A stretch of DNA of 64,000 nucleotides from Mortierella alpina. Taxonomy: Eukaryota; Mortierellomycota; Mortierellomycetes; Mortierellales; Mortierellaceae. Of this stretch, positions 1 through 10,610 are shown piece after piece; positions within the stretch are counted from its first letter, which is position 1; every line of letters starts with the position of its first letter. Both the position numbers and the translations under genes were made by a program. The notes beneath the pieces were generated by a model that saw only the letters and a list, made by a program, of their open reading frames with translations, was not told the DNA's origin and searched no databases. The DNA is taken from contig JANATF010000006.1 of assembly GCA_029449245.1 (NCBI GenBank), positions 1,240,001 through 1,304,000 on the forward strand. The letters run 5' to 3'.

Positions 1-1
1 C

Positions 2-445
2 AAGAGTCGTATGGCCTCATTCTCTGGCCTGAAGCAAGCTCCTGGATCGCGCGCTCGATCGGGATCCGTGGCCCAGCATAGCCCGTCCTTGTTCCAGGAG
101 GGGGAAGAAAGTGCATCCGGATTGAACCTTCGATCCGGGTCCGGGTCTCCTGTGCAACAACAGCCTCAGTCAACAATCCAGCCACTGAGCCGTCGTACCT
201 CACAGTCTGCTTCCGCATGGCCTTCAGGACGCAGCAGCATGGGCCTATCCAGGAATCGCGTAAGCTCCAGCTCCAACGCAAGTTCAACGACGGCTTTGAC
301 TAATGGTATCCGTGCCAGCAGTCCTCGAGGATCGGATGAGGAGACCATCACAGAGAAGCAAATCAGCGCCGAACCGTTGTCCATGGGATCGGAGGATGAG
401 GCCGCTCTCTCGACTGCCGCCGGTGCCACAGACACCATTCATTAA
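2..445 (+). CDS. 3' end of a Ser-rich, low-complexity protein (5' partial)
   Basis: The frame is open from the first bases of the window to a TAA at 443-445, so this is the C-terminal ~147 residues of a gene that starts upstream. The translation is rich in Ser, Gly, Gln and Ala, with several basic/Ser stretches typical of disordered regulatory tails and an acidic end. No domain, membrane segment or signal is visible. An ATG at 11-13 exists but there is no room to show it is the real start. Function is not recognisable. Confidence 0.6.
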   Translation, partial: KSRMASFSGLKQAPGSRARSGSVAQHSPSLFQEGEESASGLNLRSGSGSPVQQQPQSTIQPLSRRTSQSASAWPSGRSSMGLSRNRVSSSSNASSTTALTNGIRASSPRGSDEETITEKQISAEPLSMGSEDEAALSTAAGATDTIH

Positions 446-639
446 GAAGCAACGTGTTCTTAAAAAATCTAGTAATATATATAAAAATAAGAGTGCTTTT
501 CGTCTCTAAGCCGGACCAGAGGTGAATTCGACTCCTCCCTTGGCAGAAGAAAAGAAACAGAGAGAGAGGTTGCGTGCGCCTTCAAACTTGTAAGGGGAGT
601 GCAGGATACCGCGTCAGTGCAAGGTTAGTACAACGAACT

Positions 640-1391
640 GGAGGAATTGGAACGGCAGACATCCGTAGACATCAACCGCTTTCCTGAGGAATATCCAGTG
701 GTGTACATGACCTTCGTTTTGCCGCCCGCTCCGATTAACCAAACAGGTGTTCTACCACAGACCCACGAAGTGTTCTACCACAGATCCACGAAGTGGTCTC
801 CTCTCTTACAATTTCACGCCCTCTCTTTTCTCCCTACACCATGGCTTTCCTCTGCCCCATTTTAATGAGGACTCACTTTTGACACACCTTCTTGGTCTCC
901 GCGACAGGATCGAGGGTTTCTATCAGTATGAAGCTCAGCTGTCTGACAAACTGAGCAAGGTCAAAATTTTACCTCTTGTCAACAACACAAACGATAACCA
1001 TATCGGCATTCCCAGCGCCATGACCGTGCCAAGAAAGAACATCGTACATCCATTTGGAGCAACATCAAAGCTCAACGCATTCCCCAGGATCATCGCCAAC
1101 GATATTGGCCGCATCTTTAAGTCTTCTTCACGCGATATGATCATGTTCCATATCGATGGAACACACCGCAAGGAGAAGCAGATCTTGCAGAATCCGAGGC
1201 GCGCAAGCTGCTATTGCAGCGATATCCGTCAGGAGTACCCTACCCGCTATCAATCACACCATCAAGCCGCCGTGCGGGGACCATTCTACACAAAGGTCCG
1301 AAAATACACGGCTATACACACATCGTTGATTTGCTCTGCCCACGAATTCCAGTACAGACCATCCAGGGCGCCGCTTGCATTAGAGCATGAG
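640..1391 (+). other. exon-like unresolved coding remnant
   Basis: Three stretches read like protein in different frames. One at ~632-745 contains the motif FPEEYPVVYMTFVLPP. One at ~865-1135 contains RIEGFYQYEAQLSDKL. One at ~1130-1390 contains YRWNTPQGEADLAE and a Pro-rich tail ending at a TGA. They could be exons of one gene separated by small introns, or a decayed pseudogene. I could not find a consistent splice solution, and the segment at 745-865 is pyrimidine-rich and contains a short tandem duplication. No family is recognised. Confidence 0.3.
747..792 (+). repeat. 23-bp tandem duplication
   Basis: Two direct copies of a 23-nt unit beginning GTGTTCTACCACAGA lie at 747-769 and 770-792 and differ at one position (C/T). 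The array lies between two exon-like segments and may be part of an intron. Confidence 0.8.
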
Positions 1392-1394
1392 TAG

Positions 1395-1923
1395 CCACCT
1401 CCGAGCCACTTACGAGCCAACAACCAAGAACTTAGTGTATGTGAGAAAGTCGATAAGCATTCGATTAGAAGAACGATGCCGTACCCAGGGTTGACATGAC
1501 TCTTAACTGTCGGGAACCAGCTGGCAAATGAGTACAGGCTACAATTTAACCAAGAGACTTTGACCATCCATGATAAGGTAAATCATGCCACGTATTCGTC
1601 AATATGTCCATACTAACAGAGTTTGCGTTGGACCGTGGTCAAAATCTCCTGCGAGGGGCATGCCACGTTTACTGACAATCAGATATCGCCATGGACAAGC
1701 CAAACAACCAGCGCCTCTAAAAGAGACTGCAAGATGACTAGCCGAATCATACCTATTTTAAGCCAAAAGAATAGAGTTCAGTTGGCTCAGGCGTGGCGTG
1801 CGAGTTGGACGTGTTAGTGAAATAGGCCGAGGACGTGCATAAGAACGCGGGGCATTTATTCACCCATTTCACTTCGGAAAGGCTCGCACAACATAAACAC
1901 CCAAGGTTTGATAAACAATTTAC
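1395..1923. other. intergenic, no gene seen
   Basis: Only short open stretches without recognisable features occur here. The right part is the downstream (3') region of the exoribonuclease gene on the minus strand. Confidence 0.5.
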
Positions 1924-4900
1924 TCAGAGCATCGCAATGTGCTTGGCTCCAACGTAGGGTCTTTGAGGGATTGCACTGTTGACTTCAAACATGACTCGGT
2001 CGCCGACCTTGATCTCTTTGATGACATCGGCACCTGCTTTGACCACGGTCTGGAAGCTAAGCTTGGTTGAGAGGACATTATACCCATCTGCGGTCGGATT
2101 CAAGACCATTCCTTCAAATCGATTATCGAGCCCAGCGTCAATCCGCCGACGAAGCATTTCAAAGAGCCAGAACTTGATGGATCGGGCTTCGAGCATACCT
2201 AGCATGCGCTCACGGTCCCGAATAAGTCCGGCCATTGGGATTAATGTCTCAAGACTGAAAACTGGCGGTGGCGACGGGAGTGACGAGGACGAGGACGAGG
2301 TGCCCAAAAGGGCACCCTTGATTTGCCAATGAGAGACCATGTCTGAGTATCTCCTCAGAGGCGAGGTCACTTTGCAGTAGCCATCGGAGATTCCCATGGA
2401 CCAATGGCTCAAGGGGTTAGTCGAGATTTCTGCACCAGAGACATAAGGCCTCAACGGCAGCATATCAACCACGTTCAACATCCCCGTCTGGAAACTGGTC
2501 TTGGTCCGAATGAGTTCCTCAAGCTGTGCACGATACTTTTCCTGCGGAGGCGGCTGGTTTCTGTACATGATCGGCAGCGAGTGTTGTTGTGCGAACTTGG
2601 CGGCCACCCTTCCTGCCATCACCATATATTCAGCTACCATCAATCGCGAGGGGGATGCGAATCCAGGATCAAGACGGCAATTGATCTGAGGCTCCTGCCA
2701 CTTTGAAAAATCTGTGGGTGCTGACCATCCAGACTCGGCAACGACGGGCTCAATGGGGTACGGCGCAAGCTCGATCGAGGGACGACCCAGGTTAAAGTTG
2801 AAGGCACCATTCTTCAGTCGTGCGTCTGCATGCGTTTGAGCAACTGCCTGAAGTCTCAGGAGTTCGTGGACTTGCTCTTGATCATTGGCTCGGAGCGAAC
2901 CTTTGCTTGCCCGATAATACTGCCTGCCCACAACCTTGTCCTCAGGCATCCGCATGACAGAGTTGCGAACTCGATTTCCTTCTGCACGGCCACCTTCGAC
3001 TCTGTCCCAAGAAAGGACTTCATCAACGTCATCATAGTTCAGGGTCACAACGTTTCGAACAATTCCAGGCACAATCTTTGATTCGAGAATCTCGCCGTTG
3101 TCGTCACTGATCCTGCAGGAAAACGTGAGCACCTTCTTAGGCTCTCCATCGTTCTTTAAACTCATGGTTTCCTCTGTAAGCGCTCGTGGGAGCATGGTCC
3201 ATGACCGGTCCGGCAGATAAGCGGTCTGCACCCTATCCTTGGCTAGCAGTGCCATCTCGTGAAACGGCGGCAGGATCGCGGTTGGATCTGCCACATGCAC
3301 ATGAACCCAAGTAGAAGGAGTCGGAGTCAAGGTTGTGGTGGGAGCTGGTTCGATAGAGAAGGCATCGTCGAGTTCAGAAGCCGAGGGATCGTCAATCGCA
3401 TAGATGGGCTGGTGGCCAAAGTCGTGCCGGATCGAGTCGCATGGATCACGCCTGTACATCTCTGTTGGACTTTGGAGCACCATCGGGTTCCTTGGCCTCT
3501 CCAACCTGGTGGCTGAATGGTGCTTGACTGGTGCGTGTGCCTTGTTCGCTGACTCTTGCTTCATATGAGCAAGATCCTCAGCAAAGTTTTGTTTCAGACA
3601 TTCAGGGTTGAGTTTCTTGATCCTCTCCATGATGGCGTGTTCTTCCTCGCCGCTGCCTGACAGATTAATGGCTGACCGATTAATCTCCATGTTGTACCAG
3701 CTCGGCCAGATTCCAATCTCTTTAAGGAAGTCAAATGCAGTCTTGCCATCAATATCTCCATAGGCGTCCAATGGCCTCAAGAGCCGAGGCAAATACGTAA
3801 GGTGCGGCGTTGAAAAAAGGTCGCTGTAACCCTTGAAGGCTGTCTGCCTGACAAACTCGATTAGGGTGCGGTCCGAGTCTGTAAATCGGACGTTATTCCA
3901 ATCTGTACTTGACGTCTCGCCCTTGCGATACATGCTAACCAGGGCTCCTGCCTTCTCTATAAACTGGTTCACCCTCGAGTCTCCCCTGCGTATCCAGTCG
4001 ATTACTGTCTCGGTCGTGAGCACCTCTTGAGGTGGTCGTATCACAAATTCGCCCGTCCACCGAACTGCGACTGACGGCTCGAATCGTGTGAGACTGACAT
4101 CCTGTGTCAAGAATACGTGTGTCGCGTAAAGTTCCTGCAAGGTCAACGCCGCAGGACATCCTGATGAGTCGCCTTCCCTTGCCTCTTTACCAAACACAAA
4201 TCTCGCTGCCTCGGGGATGGTGAGTGTTGTCCTTTTGCGCTCGCGCCAAAATGTGTCATAGATTTTGGAGAATGCGGTGTAATGTGCGCCCATCAGCATC
4301 AAGGATTCATCCGCAAATGTTGCTGCAATTTTGCCCACACCAGCTGGTGGAGCTGTCGGATTTGCTACAACGTCCCATTGTCCAACCGAGGTTTTGAACT
4401 TGTCCAAAAAGACAAATCCTGGGATGCGAAAAACGACATCTGCTGTCCGATGCTGCAAGACAGTATCACCTTGAGTGACGGAGGTGGAGTGGAGACGTCC
4501 CTCTGCCTGGTCGAAATGTTGCATATATATTCCATAGATGGGTTTTCCTTGCCTATGATGACATATATTTTTTTTAGTGTATTAGCCACATATTTGACCC
4601 TCTGAATATCATCCACAGGCTGTATAACTAAGGACTCAAACATACTTGCGGATCTCCACAAAGTCTCCAGGGCATACATCCCGGTTCTGAATCGATTCAG
4701 GCCCAAACAGTTCAGCCATCTCGCCAGGAGCAGTAGGTGCTTCGAAAGGGACGAATGTAAACGCTTGCGCCGGCCTTCGGTCACTACTAGTCTTCTTTAT
4801 CGCAAGCATCTGCTGGAGCTTGTCTCTCTGTGCCTTCCGTGCTTCCCGCTCTGAAAGCATCCTTGCAAAGGCGAGGTCGCTGTTCCGTTGCTCCATGAAG

Positions 4901-5334
4901 ATCTGCGATGGTGTCAGTTGTTTCGTATTGCGATCCCTTTGCGCAAATGACCCTAATCCGGAGGAGTTGTTAGATCGATGTGGCCTCTCCAAGGGAATGC
5001 CGCGGGAATAGTAGTCGGGCAGTGAGGCGGACGTCGGTGACCTTCGGCCTGTTGACGGTGTGTTCCAGGACTGCTCCGAGCCAGCACGGGCATGATGGGA
5101 ATGATGTTGGTATCGACTGTGCTGCTGCGGTGGGTCTGCTCGTTTGGGATGCACATCCTTGGGGATAAAGTGGTCTTCTCTGCGCCCCACCTTGTCAGAT
5201 CCAGGCTTGCGCGCAGGTTGTTTACTGTTGACTGTCGTGGTCCGGAATGTACAGATCTGGCCAAAGGCTGATTGTCGACAGCAGTGTGGCGGCCTGCGCC
5301 AGGAGACGAAGCCTTGGCTTGATATCCTGAGCAT
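1924..5334 (-). CDS. DSS1: mitochondrial RNase II/RNB-family 3'-5' exoribonuclease (Dss1/CYT-4-like)
   Basis: The proposed CDS joins 5334-4646 and 4552-1924 on the minus strand (1,105 aa). The 93-bp intron starts GTATGT and ends CATAG; the join is in phase and gives VEIRK-QGKPIYG. The N-terminus is Arg/Ser-rich with few acids, as in a mitochondrial targeting sequence. The RNB active site lies near residues 610-630 (AIDDPSASELDDAF) and the conserved distal motif TSPLRRYSDMVSHW near residue 955. The family degrades RNA 3'-5' with Mg2+; Dss1 is the catalytic subunit of the yeast mitochondrial degradosome and CYT-4 is its Neurospora counterpart. The second acidic position of the RNase II active site is Glu rather than Asp here, while the paired Asp residues remain. 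Length is close to that of fungal homologues. The gene is transcribed divergently from the LDB gene. The family call is secure; the exact orthologue name is inferred. Confidence 0.88.
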
Positions 5335-6312
5335 GACTTGCGGAAGGATATGAGTGGGTGGTCTGCACGGGGGGAGGCGAGCTGTTTATGTTTCTCGCAC
5401 AAGCCTCAGCGGGTGAGTCTTATGCACTCCAAAAGAAACTGGCGATACCCTTACGCACCCCAGATTCGAGGCGGCCCCAAGCAGGCTCTCAACAAAACGC
5501 TCCATCCGGCCCAGGGGTACCCATCACCCATCTTCTACGGCTGCACACCTGCACACCTGCACACACACACGCACACACCAATCCATCGTCACCTGCAGAG
5601 CCCAGGTTCACATCCGCGCCAGGTCTACATCCTCCTCTGGTGATCATCATTGCCTTTTCTCTTCTTGTTTTTGTGCGTCTTTCAACGTTTTTGGTTTGCA
5701 ACCCAGGTGGACCTTGCTCGCTGCATCGCTCTCGGTGTGCTCGTGCCCGGGTCCGCGCCCTTCCTCCTGCGCTTGCTGTTTATCACTCGCTCATCTTTTC
5801 TTTTTCTTTCTCCGTCTCTCTCTCTCTCTCTCGCGTTCGTCCCGCGCCAGCTGTCCCTCTTCATTCACTGCTCAGCCTCCCTGCATCCTACCTCGCTCCA
5901 TGCCCCTTGGGCGCCATTAGTCGTTGATCGCCGCACCTTCTTGGATCCCTCGACTCTGCCTGGTACGCCATTGTAATGGCAGGGCTCCCGCCTCTTCTCC
6001 TCGATCGGTCGATCGAGAAATAACAAATTGCACGCCGAGACTCATCAGCCTCTTGGACATGGAGCTCAGGCCATCACTTCTCACATTTCTCGTTTTGGCT
6101 ACTTCACGAATAGTAATCGGTCTGGAACCTTGTCAAAGCTGCTCAGCCGGCCCACATACCCCACAGTTCAAGTACAAGTAGGATACAGCTTTCATATACA
6201 CCTAAGGAGGAAAAGCGAGACGGCGACAAGGAACTATAGAGCGGGAGAGGTCTGTAGACAGCTTGACCGTTTGTCCCGTGGATTGACCCAATTTTTATGT
6301 CGCACGAGAGAC
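5335..6312. promoter_or_regulatory. divergent promoter region between exoribonuclease and LDB genes
   Basis: About 1 kb separates the two divergent genes. It holds a CA-rich microsatellite near 5555-5581 and long pyrimidine tracts, including a TC repeat near 5812-5832; such CT tracts are common in fungal promoters and 5' UTRs. The part nearest 6313 is probably the 5' UTR of the LDB gene. No discrete operator can be defined by eye. Confidence 0.5.
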
Positions 6313-9300
6313 ATGTATGGAAGCACTAGCACGGCACCCTCAAGTATCAACAGTAGCACAGGCAACAGCAGCAGTGTCAATAGCGGAGGCGTAGGGACAG
6401 GAACACCACTGCACGTCATCGCTGTCTCTGGCCAGCCCATCTCCGGTGCCCCGTTCATGTCAGACAGCAACCGTGTAGCGCCCAGGAACGTTGTTGGAAT
6501 GACACAGCAGGTGATGCAGGCTAGTGCCGTATCAGGGACAGAAGGATCATTTGCTAGCCTTCAAGGACCTCTTCCAGCACAGCAGCAAGTACAACAATTG
6601 CAGCTGCAACAACTTCAGCAACAACATATGCAACATTTGCACCTGCAGCAGTTGCAGCAGCAACAGGCACAGCATCAAATGTCGCCTCAACTGGCCATGG
6701 CTTCGCAGCAGCAAAGACTACAGCAGATGTCGCCCCACCTTCAACAGCTACAGCAGCAACAGCACCAACAATTGCTTCACCAACCAACCCATGCACTTGG
6801 CCGGACACATATGTCTCCATCAGTCCAGAGTAACCAGCAAGCCCAACAGCAACAGCAGCATCGGACGCAACTCCAGCAGCAGATGCAACTGCAAATGCAA
6901 CAGCAACAACAGGCAGTATCAAATCAATCCCCGCAGTTGGGCCAGTCGCAACCACAGCTATTACCATCTCAACAGCAACAGATACAACTACCGACTCAAG
7001 CCGTACCCTCGACGACAGGGCTGCCTAACTCATCGCAGTCTGTACCAACCTTTGGTCAACAGGAAGGCTCGATTACTCCGCTTCAAATGCAATTCCTTCA
7101 GCAACGACAAATTCAAATGCAGCAGCATCAATTTCAGCAGCAACAGCAACAACAGCAGATAAGTCAGCATATCCAGCAGCATCAATTGCAGATGAATCCA
7201 AGATCGCCACAAATGGTGCAAGCCGCTCAGCATGTGCAGCCTCTGTCGATGCACCCACAGACACCCCAAACACCTCAGCAAGATATGCAGCAGCCTGGCT
7301 ACATATCGGGCGCAGTGGCAATACCGGTACAAAGGTAGACTGACTGGTGAAGTATCTGGCGCATCCTCCTCTGTTTATATCAATGAAGGGTTTAACTCAA
7401 CTTTTATTGCGCTATAATATATATTCAAACAACTTGTCTAGTATCCAGGATCTTAGTCTTGCCGAAGAGTGGAACGCTAGAGCGCTCTTGCGGCTGACGG
7501 AATTTGGACGGGAGCTTGGCGTGAACACAGCAGTAAGGATCCACGAGAGGCAGTGTCTTGTTGTCTTGAATGCACTCATCATTATTGATATTGGCGCGGC
7601 ATCAAATTCTGCAACATTATCATGGCGTTTGACTGACTTGCAACACGCCTTTACAACACCATCCACCTCTTAGAACACGACGATCGAGTTTTGGCAAAGC
7701 TTCGTTGCTAAATTCTATGGGAGCGCAGGACGAATGCGATACAAGTTGTTCAACCCAGCTACGAACGATAGCAAGGTTTTTGGTGAGACCGATAGCCAAC
7801 GATCTGTATCTAAAAAATGCTTGTTGCTGCAGACCGTGTGATATGATATGGCTAACCTATTCTCGCACGTATGATCTTACTAGAACTCGTCGCTGCAGCC
7901 TTGCCTCGTTTGTATCTAAAGAATGTAGAAGCTGGAGTCAAAGGGATGCAGGTGATGCTGGAGCAGACACTCGGTCAAACAGGAACTCTCCCACTGACAG
8001 TAGAGTGTCCCAATGTGTCCATGGTATCACACTATTCGAATGGATCAAGGGTAAGGGTTCTCCAGGCTCAGTTTCGTGTGTACAGGTGTGCTTCTTGCAT
8101 TTTTTTCGTGTTAATGACTTGAAGAACTTCACCTTTTAACCTGTCTGTCGCTTAGGTGTTCGCAAAAGGAGCCATCAAGGCCACATTTGCTAGTGATTTC
8201 AAATTTGACCTACTCGAGCTCACATTACTTGAATTCGCTGTGTATATTCCTCGACCTGTTGATGATCCGTCACTCAGTCCGGTGCTGGATGTCAAACCCG
8301 AGGGAAAGAAGAAAGGCGGCTCAAAAAAGACAACTGCTCCACTAAAGAAGCTCAGTCCAAGTATACCCGAGATTATCGTAAACGAGTTTGGCATTGCTAG
8401 CAAGACGATGCAGCAGCTCGAGGTTAGTAGTACAATATGGCGAGATATGTTGCTGCATTATATACGAATTCAATGTTAACCCTGTCTTTTGCATCGCTTA
8501 GATGTCGAATGTGATATCTGAACTGAATGAGTTGATTCAATATAGCACTCATACTAAGCGCGGAGCTACTGGTAGGAAGTGCAGACGTGAATGGGACCCT
8601 GATGGCCTTGTAAAAGCACCCCAAATATTGTGTTGTTAATCTCTCTTGCTCCCCTCCGGCGGGCCTTTTCGACTACAGATTCTTTAGCTGCGTACTCTCA
8701 ACTACTTCGCGAGCGTCAAGCGCTGATGAGAAATCGTCAGATGAGCGCTCAGTACCAGCCACCAGGTGCAACCGGCATTTTTTCGACGCCAATGATCCTT
8801 CAAACGCCTGGTCAGGTTACAGGACAGGCGATGCCTATGATGAACAGCGGGGCAACGACTTTGCAGGCGCAGGTACAGGCGCGTGCTTCCGCCTCGCCAA
8901 GGTCCATGAAGAGAAGGACCTCCATGGGTATCTCTCCCAGCGAATCAAGCCAAGTAGCGTCCCCAGTAGCTTCTCCAGCCTTGGATGAGTCTTTGGCATC
9001 TCATGGTCAAGGCGGTCGTGGTGCTATCCGAGTAGGCACGCCTACGTTACATCACCAACTGCTTGCCAGCCACAGCAACAATGTGGATCAAAATCAAGGT
9101 ACAGGATGCGTGGGGTCGCCTTCCGTGATGTCGCCTGTAATCGCACCCTCAAATGCTGTCACGACACCCTCGGCGTCAGCTCCGGTAATAGCAGTCAAAG
9201 GCAGCAAACGGGTGCGGACAGCTTCAGTGACACCGACGCTGGCTGCCGCTACGGCTACCACTACAGTCATGACCTCGGCTAATGGAACAAAAGCGCCACA

Positions 9301-9989
9301 TACCAATGGACCTCTTAATGGATCTATACTTCCTACAGGACGGAGCCGGAAAGGAGCAGGCAGAAAAGATTCTAATACGAAGCGGAAGCCAAGTGTAAGC
9401 GAAGATCATCTTGGATTGGAGACCGCAGCTCTAGGCTCGGCGGCTGGTCCGCTAGAGTCGATCCCGCCAGGGGCCGTCATTGGTGGTGGACCTCGTGGAG
9501 GTGCTGTTACAAGTACAATGCTCGTGGCAGGAGGAGTATCAGGCCCACGTACTCCTGGCACCCCTGGACCTGGTAATATGCTTCATGGCCCGCTTGCTCA
9601 CCCAGCCACGTTGCCGGTGCAAAGCCTGGCTGCTCGGATCCCCATTAACAGTAACAACATCAGTAACACGAATGGCAACGGCGTGCACGCCACTGTCAAT
9701 GGCTCCTCTCATCCTTTGCAAAACTTCCCGGGCAAGAGCATGGAGGGTAACATCATGTTCCCAGGCGGAGTTCAGCAGCCTCAGGGGCCAATACTGACCG
9801 GACAAAAGGGTGTCTATGCGACAGCAGTAGATCCCGTAGGTCTACCGAATGGCCAGGGTTTCGTCAACTTGGCCGGTCAAGCACCACCCCATGGAGGCCA
9901 GCAGATATATGGGTCGGGCCCAGGTATCGGACTTGGCCTTGGACTGGCGATGCAGCCGCAACTACAGCAGTATCAACAACAGCAACTCC

Positions 9990-10029
<40 letters not shown>

Positions 10030-10207
10030 TCTGCAACTGCAGCAGCAGCAACTCTTGCAGCAGCAACAGCAACAGCCACAGCATGCCAGTATGGGACAAG
10101 CGGGAGCAGCGGCGGTGTCTTCGGTGGATGGCATGACGGTGGCTCCGCAGAACATGTCTTTGCTTGCAAACACCGGCAGCAACGGAGCGCTGGATGCAAC
10201 GGGATAG
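6313..10207 (+). CDS. LIM-domain-binding (LDB/SEUSS/Adn1-type) transcriptional adaptor, Gln-rich
   Basis: Proposed exons: 6313-7334, 7442-7532, 7674-7782, 7884-8077, 8156-8422, 8502-8571 and 8679-10207 (1,093 aa; introns 78-141 bp, all joins in phase). Residues ~50-340 are Gln/Leu/His-rich. Residues ~345-585 form the LDB domain, recognisable from EFWQSFVAKFYG, FELVAAALPRLYLKN, TVECPNVSMV.HYSNGSR, GAIKATF.SDFKFDLLEL, YIPRP and MSNVISELNELIQYS. The C-terminal ~510 residues are low-complexity with a second polyQ tract. LDB proteins dimerise and bridge LIM-homeodomain, GATA or other DNA-binding factors to enhancers; fungal relatives control development and adhesion. The start was taken as the first ATG after the pyrimidine-rich leader. 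The same frame is open back to 6028, so a longer N-terminus cannot be excluded. The donors at 7335 (GTAGAC) and 8078 (GTGTAC) are the weakest. Confidence 0.85.
9988..10029 (+). repeat. (CAA)n microsatellite coding polyQ
   Basis: A near-perfect run of CAA codons inside the last LDB exon encodes the longest uninterrupted Gln tract and is likely length-variable. A minus-strand Cys/Val-rich reading of the same bases is a shadow. Confidence 0.9.
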
Positions 10208-10610
10208 ACGAAAAACACTTACTTCCGAGCCTGATAGGAAATACAGGCCATCCCTATCCGCATAACCTTGGCCTTGCCTCCTTCGATGGTGAGCCTTGTC
10301 CCTATTTTCCAATTCCGTTCTGGACTCTCACCCTCACTTTCCACCTTCCATCGTTACCGTTCGTTCCCTCTATCGTTATTGCGCTCCCTCCTCCTTTCCC
10401 CCTTCCTTCCTCTGCGCCCCCTCTCTCTCTGTGTGCGTGTTTGTCGTTCGTTCCACTCTCCTCGCCTGCGGATCATCCAGCTCGGTTATTCCTGTCAGCC
10501 GGTGCCCATCTCGCTGTCGCCCTGAACGTAATTCCCCCCCCCCCCCCCACAGCCTTCATCACTCACGTTTCCTTCCAACTGAAGCTGCCAATTCCACTCA
10601 AACGAGCCTC
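10208..10610. promoter_or_regulatory. LDB 3' region and kinase promoter
   Basis: About 400 bp of pyrimidine-rich DNA with several CCTTCC/CTCTC tracts and a homopolymer of ~16 C at ~10533-10548, followed within 70 bp by the kinase ATG. It is probably the 5' UTR/promoter of the downstream gene. Confidence 0.5.

Noticed and set aside
9864-10312. Cys-, Val- and Leu-rich minus-strand ORFs over the polyQ tracts
   Set aside because: Mirror frames of CAA/CAG repeats in the LDB gene.
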